This document shows positions 22,242-24,355 of a stretch of DNA of 24,355 nucleotides, in pieces. Under the pieces are notes generated by a model, which was not told where the DNA came from, ran no database searches, and saw only the letters and a program-made list of their open reading frames with translations. This DNA is from JBEBBU01 sp041158225 (GTDB lineage: Bacteria; Pseudomonadota; Gammaproteobacteria; Methylococcales; Methylococcaceae): contig JBEBBU010000174.1 of NCBI GenBank assembly GCA_041158225.1, forward strand, positions 1 to 24,355. Reading direction: 5' to 3'. Position 1 is the first letter of the stretch, and the number at the start of each line of letters is the position of its first letter. Made by a program: the position numbers and the translations under genes.

Positions 22242-22751
22242 ATGACGGCTGGATCGCCGCCTGTCTGTGTAGGACGTATTCAGGGCGCATGGGGTGTGCG
22301 CGGATGGGTGAAAGTCCATTCCTATACGCAGCCGATGAGCAATCTTCTGGCGTACCTGCCCTGGCAACTGGTGCGTGGCGACAGTGTCACCGAAGTCAGG
22401 CCTGCTGAAGGTAAGGTTCATGGTGATGTCCTTGTTGTCAGGCTGCCGCTGGTTGAGACACGCGAGGCTGCTGAAGCGCTGAAAGGCTGCATGATTCATG
22501 TCAGTCGCGAGCAGTTGCCGCCGCCTGAGCTTGGTGAGTATTACCGCATTGATCTGATGGGTCTGCGCGTGGTTTCGGTCGAAGGTTTCGAGTTTGGCCG
22601 GGTTGTCGACATCATGGAAACAGGGGCTAATGACGTCCTTGTTGTCGAGGGAGACAGGGAATACCTTATTCCTTTTGTCCAGAGACGCTATGTCCAGCAT
22701 GTCGATATCGTGCAGGGCTTTATCCGGGTCGACTGGGACCCGGATTTCTGA
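22242..22751 (+). CDS. rimM: Ribosome maturation factor RimM
   Basis: Assists assembly of the 30S head around S19. The 169-residue product has the N-terminal RimM barrel (VCVGRIQGAWGVRGWVKVHS, LPLVETREAAEALKG) and the C-terminal PRC-barrel (YYRIDLMGLRVVSVEG, DIMETGANDVLVVEGDREYL and IPFV). ATG at 22242 is the first in-frame start after rpsP and homology begins a few codons later. The Shine-Dalgarno is weak, so translation may depend on rpsP. trmD starts one base after its stop. Length fits the usual 165-185 residues. Confidence 0.96.
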   Translation: MTAGSPPVCVGRIQGAWGVRGWVKVHSYTQPMSNLLAYLPWQLVRGDSVTEVRPAEGKVHGDVLVVRLPLVETREAAEALKGCMIHVSREQLPPPELGEYYRIDLMGLRVVSVEGFEFGRVVDIMETGANDVLVVEGDREYLIPFVQRRYVQHVDIVQGFIRVDWDPDF

Positions 22752-22752
22752 G

Positions 22753-23502
22753 GTGCGGTTTGATGTCGTTACCCTGTTTCCTGATATGGTGCAGCAGGCT
22801 GCAGCATGGGGAGTAACAGGTCGGGCGTTGCAGCGTGATCTGGTGAGTCTGCATCTCTGGAATCCCAGAGATTATGCGACCGATCGCCACCGTACCGTTG
22901 ATGACCGTCCTTACGGGGGCGGGCCCGGCATGGTGATGCAGGCGGAGCCTCTCAGTGCTGCCATTGGGGCAGCCAGAGACGCAGCGTCTACACCGGCACC
23001 AGTGGTCTACCTGAGCCCACAGGGCAGGGTATTGCATCAGGATGCCGTCAGACGCTTTGCCGGACTGGAACGCTTGATACTGGTGGCAGGACGCTATGAA
23101 GGTATTGATGAGCGTCTGGTCACGGCTATGGTCGACGAGGAATGGTCGATTGGTGATTATGTGCTTAGCGGTGGCGAACTGCCGGCACTGGTCATGTTTG
23201 ATGCTGTAGTGCGCCTGTTGCCAGGTGTGCTCGGTGACAGCGAATCCGCGCAGCAGGATTCGCATATGTCAGGTTTGCTGGACTGTCCGCATTACACGCG
23301 TCCGGAAACCTGGCGGGAAATGACGGTTCCTCCTGTGTTGCAGGGCGGGAACCATGCAGAGATACAGCGCTGGCGCATGAAGCAGTCGCTTGGCCGTACC
23401 TGGCTGAACAGGCCTGATCTGCTGGAAGGTCTGCAGCTGACGCAGGAGCAGGAAAAGCTTCTCGGCGAGTTCAGGCAAGAGTTTGAAACCGGAAGGAAAT
23501 AA
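22753..23502 (+). CDS. trmD: tRNA (guanine-N1)-methyltransferase
   Basis: Methylates G37 next to the anticodon of tRNAs using S-adenosylmethionine, preventing +1 frameshifts. The 249-residue product shows MRFDVVTLFPDM, YGGGPGMVMQAEPL, VVYLSPQGRVL, LVAGRYEGIDERLV and SIGDYVLSGGELPALVM. The last three build the trefoil-knot SAM site of the SPOUT family. The C-terminal PHYTRPETW and LQGGNHAEIQRWR are also typical. The start is GTG at 22753, one base after rimM; the frame is open further upstream but only as an overlap with rimM. A low-efficiency start would fit the low TrmD levels known from this operon in E. coli. Confidence 0.97.
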   Translation: MRFDVVTLFPDMVQQAAAWGVTGRALQRDLVSLHLWNPRDYATDRHRTVDDRPYGGGPGMVMQAEPLSAAIGAARDAASTPAPVVYLSPQGRVLHQDAVRRFAGLERLILVAGRYEGIDERLVTAMVDEEWSIGDYVLSGGELPALVMFDAVVRLLPGVLGDSESAQQDSHMSGLLDCPHYTRPETWREMTVPPVLQGGNHAEIQRWRMKQSLGRTWLNRPDLLEGLQLTQEQEKLLGEFRQEFETGRK

Positions 23503-23516
23503 CGAGGTTTAGTGTT

Positions 23517-23861
23517 ATGAATATCATTCAACAGCTGGAAGCCGAGTGGATCGGCGACAAGACGATACCTGCTTTCGGGCCTGGTGATACCGTCGTTGTT
23601 CAGGTCAAGGTCAAGGAAGGTTCACGCGAGCGTCTGCAGGCTTTTGAAGGCGTCGTCATTGCCAAGCGTAACCGTGGCTACAATTCTGCATTCACCGTGC
23701 GCAAGATTTCCCATGGTGAGGGTGTAGAGCGTACCTTCATGACCTACAGCCCCCAGGTTCAGGAAATCAGCGTCAAGCGTCGTGGTGATGTGCGTCGCGC
23801 CAAGCTGTACTATCTGCGTGACCGTGCGGGTAAGGCTGCACGTATCAAGGAAAAAATCTGA
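23517..23861 (+). CDS. rplS: 50S ribosomal protein L19
   Basis: Large-subunit protein at the interface with the 30S subunit. The 114-residue product starts MNIIQQLEAEWIGDKTIPAF and has GDTVVVQVKVKEGSRERLQA, FEGVVIAKRNRGYNSAFTVR, KISHGEGVERTFMTYSP and the basic C-terminal KRRGDVRRAKLYYLRDRAGK. ATG at 23517 has GAGG (23504-23507) nine bases upstream. It is the last gene of the rpsP operon and is followed at once by a strong terminator. Length equals the E. coli protein within a residue. Confidence 0.98.
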   Translation: MNIIQQLEAEWIGDKTIPAFGPGDTVVVQVKVKEGSRERLQAFEGVVIAKRNRGYNSAFTVRKISHGEGVERTFMTYSPQVQEISVKRRGDVRRAKLYYLRDRAGKAARIKEKI

Positions 23862-23870
23862 ATCACATCA

Positions 23871-23904
23871 CAATGGGCGGTCTTTCCGCCCATTGTTTTG
23901 TCTT
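23871..23904 (+). terminator. Strong intrinsic terminator of the rpsP-rplS operon
   Basis: CAATGGGCGG (23871-23880) and CCGCCCATTG (23886-23895) form a perfect 10-bp stem with loop TCTTT, followed by TTTTGTCTT. It begins nine bases after the rplS stop. Confidence 0.93.
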
Positions 23905-23939
23905 CTGGCAGGCGTGCCGCTGGGTGATGGTGTCCGGAA

Positions 23940-24355
23940 ATGGCCGAAGTGCTCAGTGAGCAGGATCAGCAGCTACTCCGTCAGTTTGATGAACTGCTAT
24001 GGCTTGAATCGGGCCTGAGCAAAAACACCCGCGAAAGCTATGGCGCTGATCTGCGTCTCTTTGCCCAGTGGCTCATGACCGAGCATCCGGCTGGCGGTGG
24101 TCTTCATGCCATCGGTTCCCATGACATTGAAGCCTATCTTGCGGCCCGTTTCCGGCGCCGTACCAGTGCACGTACATCAGCCCGTCTCCTTTCAAGCTTG
24201 AAGCGATTTTATGCCTGGTCCGTGCGTGAGGGACATATAGCCTCGGATCCCACCCAGCGTATCCAGCCGCCGCATATCGGACGGCCTCTTCCCTACAGTC
24301 TCAGCGAATCGCAGGTCGAGCGTCTTCTGGAAGGGCCGGATACCAGTACGCCCAT
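23940..24355 (+). CDS. xerD: Site-specific tyrosine recombinase XerD, N-terminal part
   Basis: With XerC, XerD resolves chromosome dimers at dif under FtsK control. About 138 codons are present before the window ends. The N-terminal SAM-like core-binding domain is visible: LLWLESGLSKNTRESYGADL, RLFAQWL, and RLLSSLKRFYAWSVREGHIA followed by SDPTQRI. The linker PLPYSLSESQVERLLEGP that leads into the catalytic domain is also present. The catalytic R-K-H-R-H-Y residues lie outside the window. XerD rather than XerC is favoured by LWLE-GLS-NT and SARLLSSLKRF and by its place after rplS, as in Pseudomonas. ATG at 23940 is the only start after an in-frame TGA at 23925. Confidence 0.92.
   Translation, partial: MAEVLSEQDQQLLRQFDELLWLESGLSKNTRESYGADLRLFAQWLMTEHPAGGGLHAIGSHDIEAYLAARFRRRTSARTSARLLSSLKRFYAWSVREGHIASDPTQRIQPPHIGRPLPYSLSESQVERLLEGPDTSTP

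Noticed and set aside
1..24355. CRISPR array, insertion sequence or transposase
   Set aside because: No regularly spaced repeats, terminal inverted repeats or transposase-like proteins were seen.

Overview
The window looks like chromosomal DNA of a gammaproteobacterium. The evidence is conserved gene order: map diverging from rpsB-tsf-pyrH-frr-uppS-cdsA-dxr-rseP; pncC-recA-recX-alaS-lysC-csrA-tRNA-Ser(GCU); and rpsP-rimM-trmD-rplS followed by xerD. The alaS-lysC-csrA and rplS/xerD linkages resemble Pseudomonas/Halomonas-type genomes. No genus can be assigned from sequence reading alone. Base composition is moderately G+C-rich in the core genes.

Layout. 1-551 (minus) is the N-terminal part of methionine aminopeptidase. 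A promoter and long leader (565-737) drive rpsB-tsf, with one intrinsic terminator between rpsB and tsf and a second between tsf and pyrH. pyrH-frr-uppS-cdsA-dxr-rseP (2537-8045) are tightly packed, several with overlapping stop/start codons. The usual follower bamA is absent; dsbC (plus) and a bacterioferritin-like gene (minus) come next, then mutS (minus, 9468-12062). A 330-base divergent spacer separates mutS from msrP, which has no msrQ beside it. pncC, recA, recX, alaS, lysC and csrA follow on the plus strand, ending with tRNA-Ser and a strong terminator. Bases 19774-21800 form an A+T-richer accessory insert: a single-domain RelA/SpoT synthetase homologue, a collapsed acyltransferase-3 pseudogene, and a DUF4239 membrane protein on the minus strand. 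A near-consensus promoter at 21811-21840 then starts the rpsP-rimM-trmD-rplS operon, closed by a strong terminator. The window ends inside xerD.

How the genes work together. Most of the window serves translation (S2, EF-Ts, RRF, AlaRS, tRNA-Ser, S16, RimM, TrmD, L19, Map), envelope precursors and envelope stress (UppS, CdsA, Dxr, RseP, DsbC, MsrP), and genome maintenance (MutS, RecA, RecX, XerD). CsrA is a global post-transcriptional regulator.

The least ordinary part is the insert behind tRNA-Ser. Its RelA/SpoT-like protein keeps the motifs of the synthetase fold, has no hydrolase domain, and sits in DNA unlike its surroundings. It could be an alarmone synthetase, or a toxic relative of that family whose target would be tRNA ends. 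The sequence alone does not decide between these, and no antitoxin gene is recognisable next to it.
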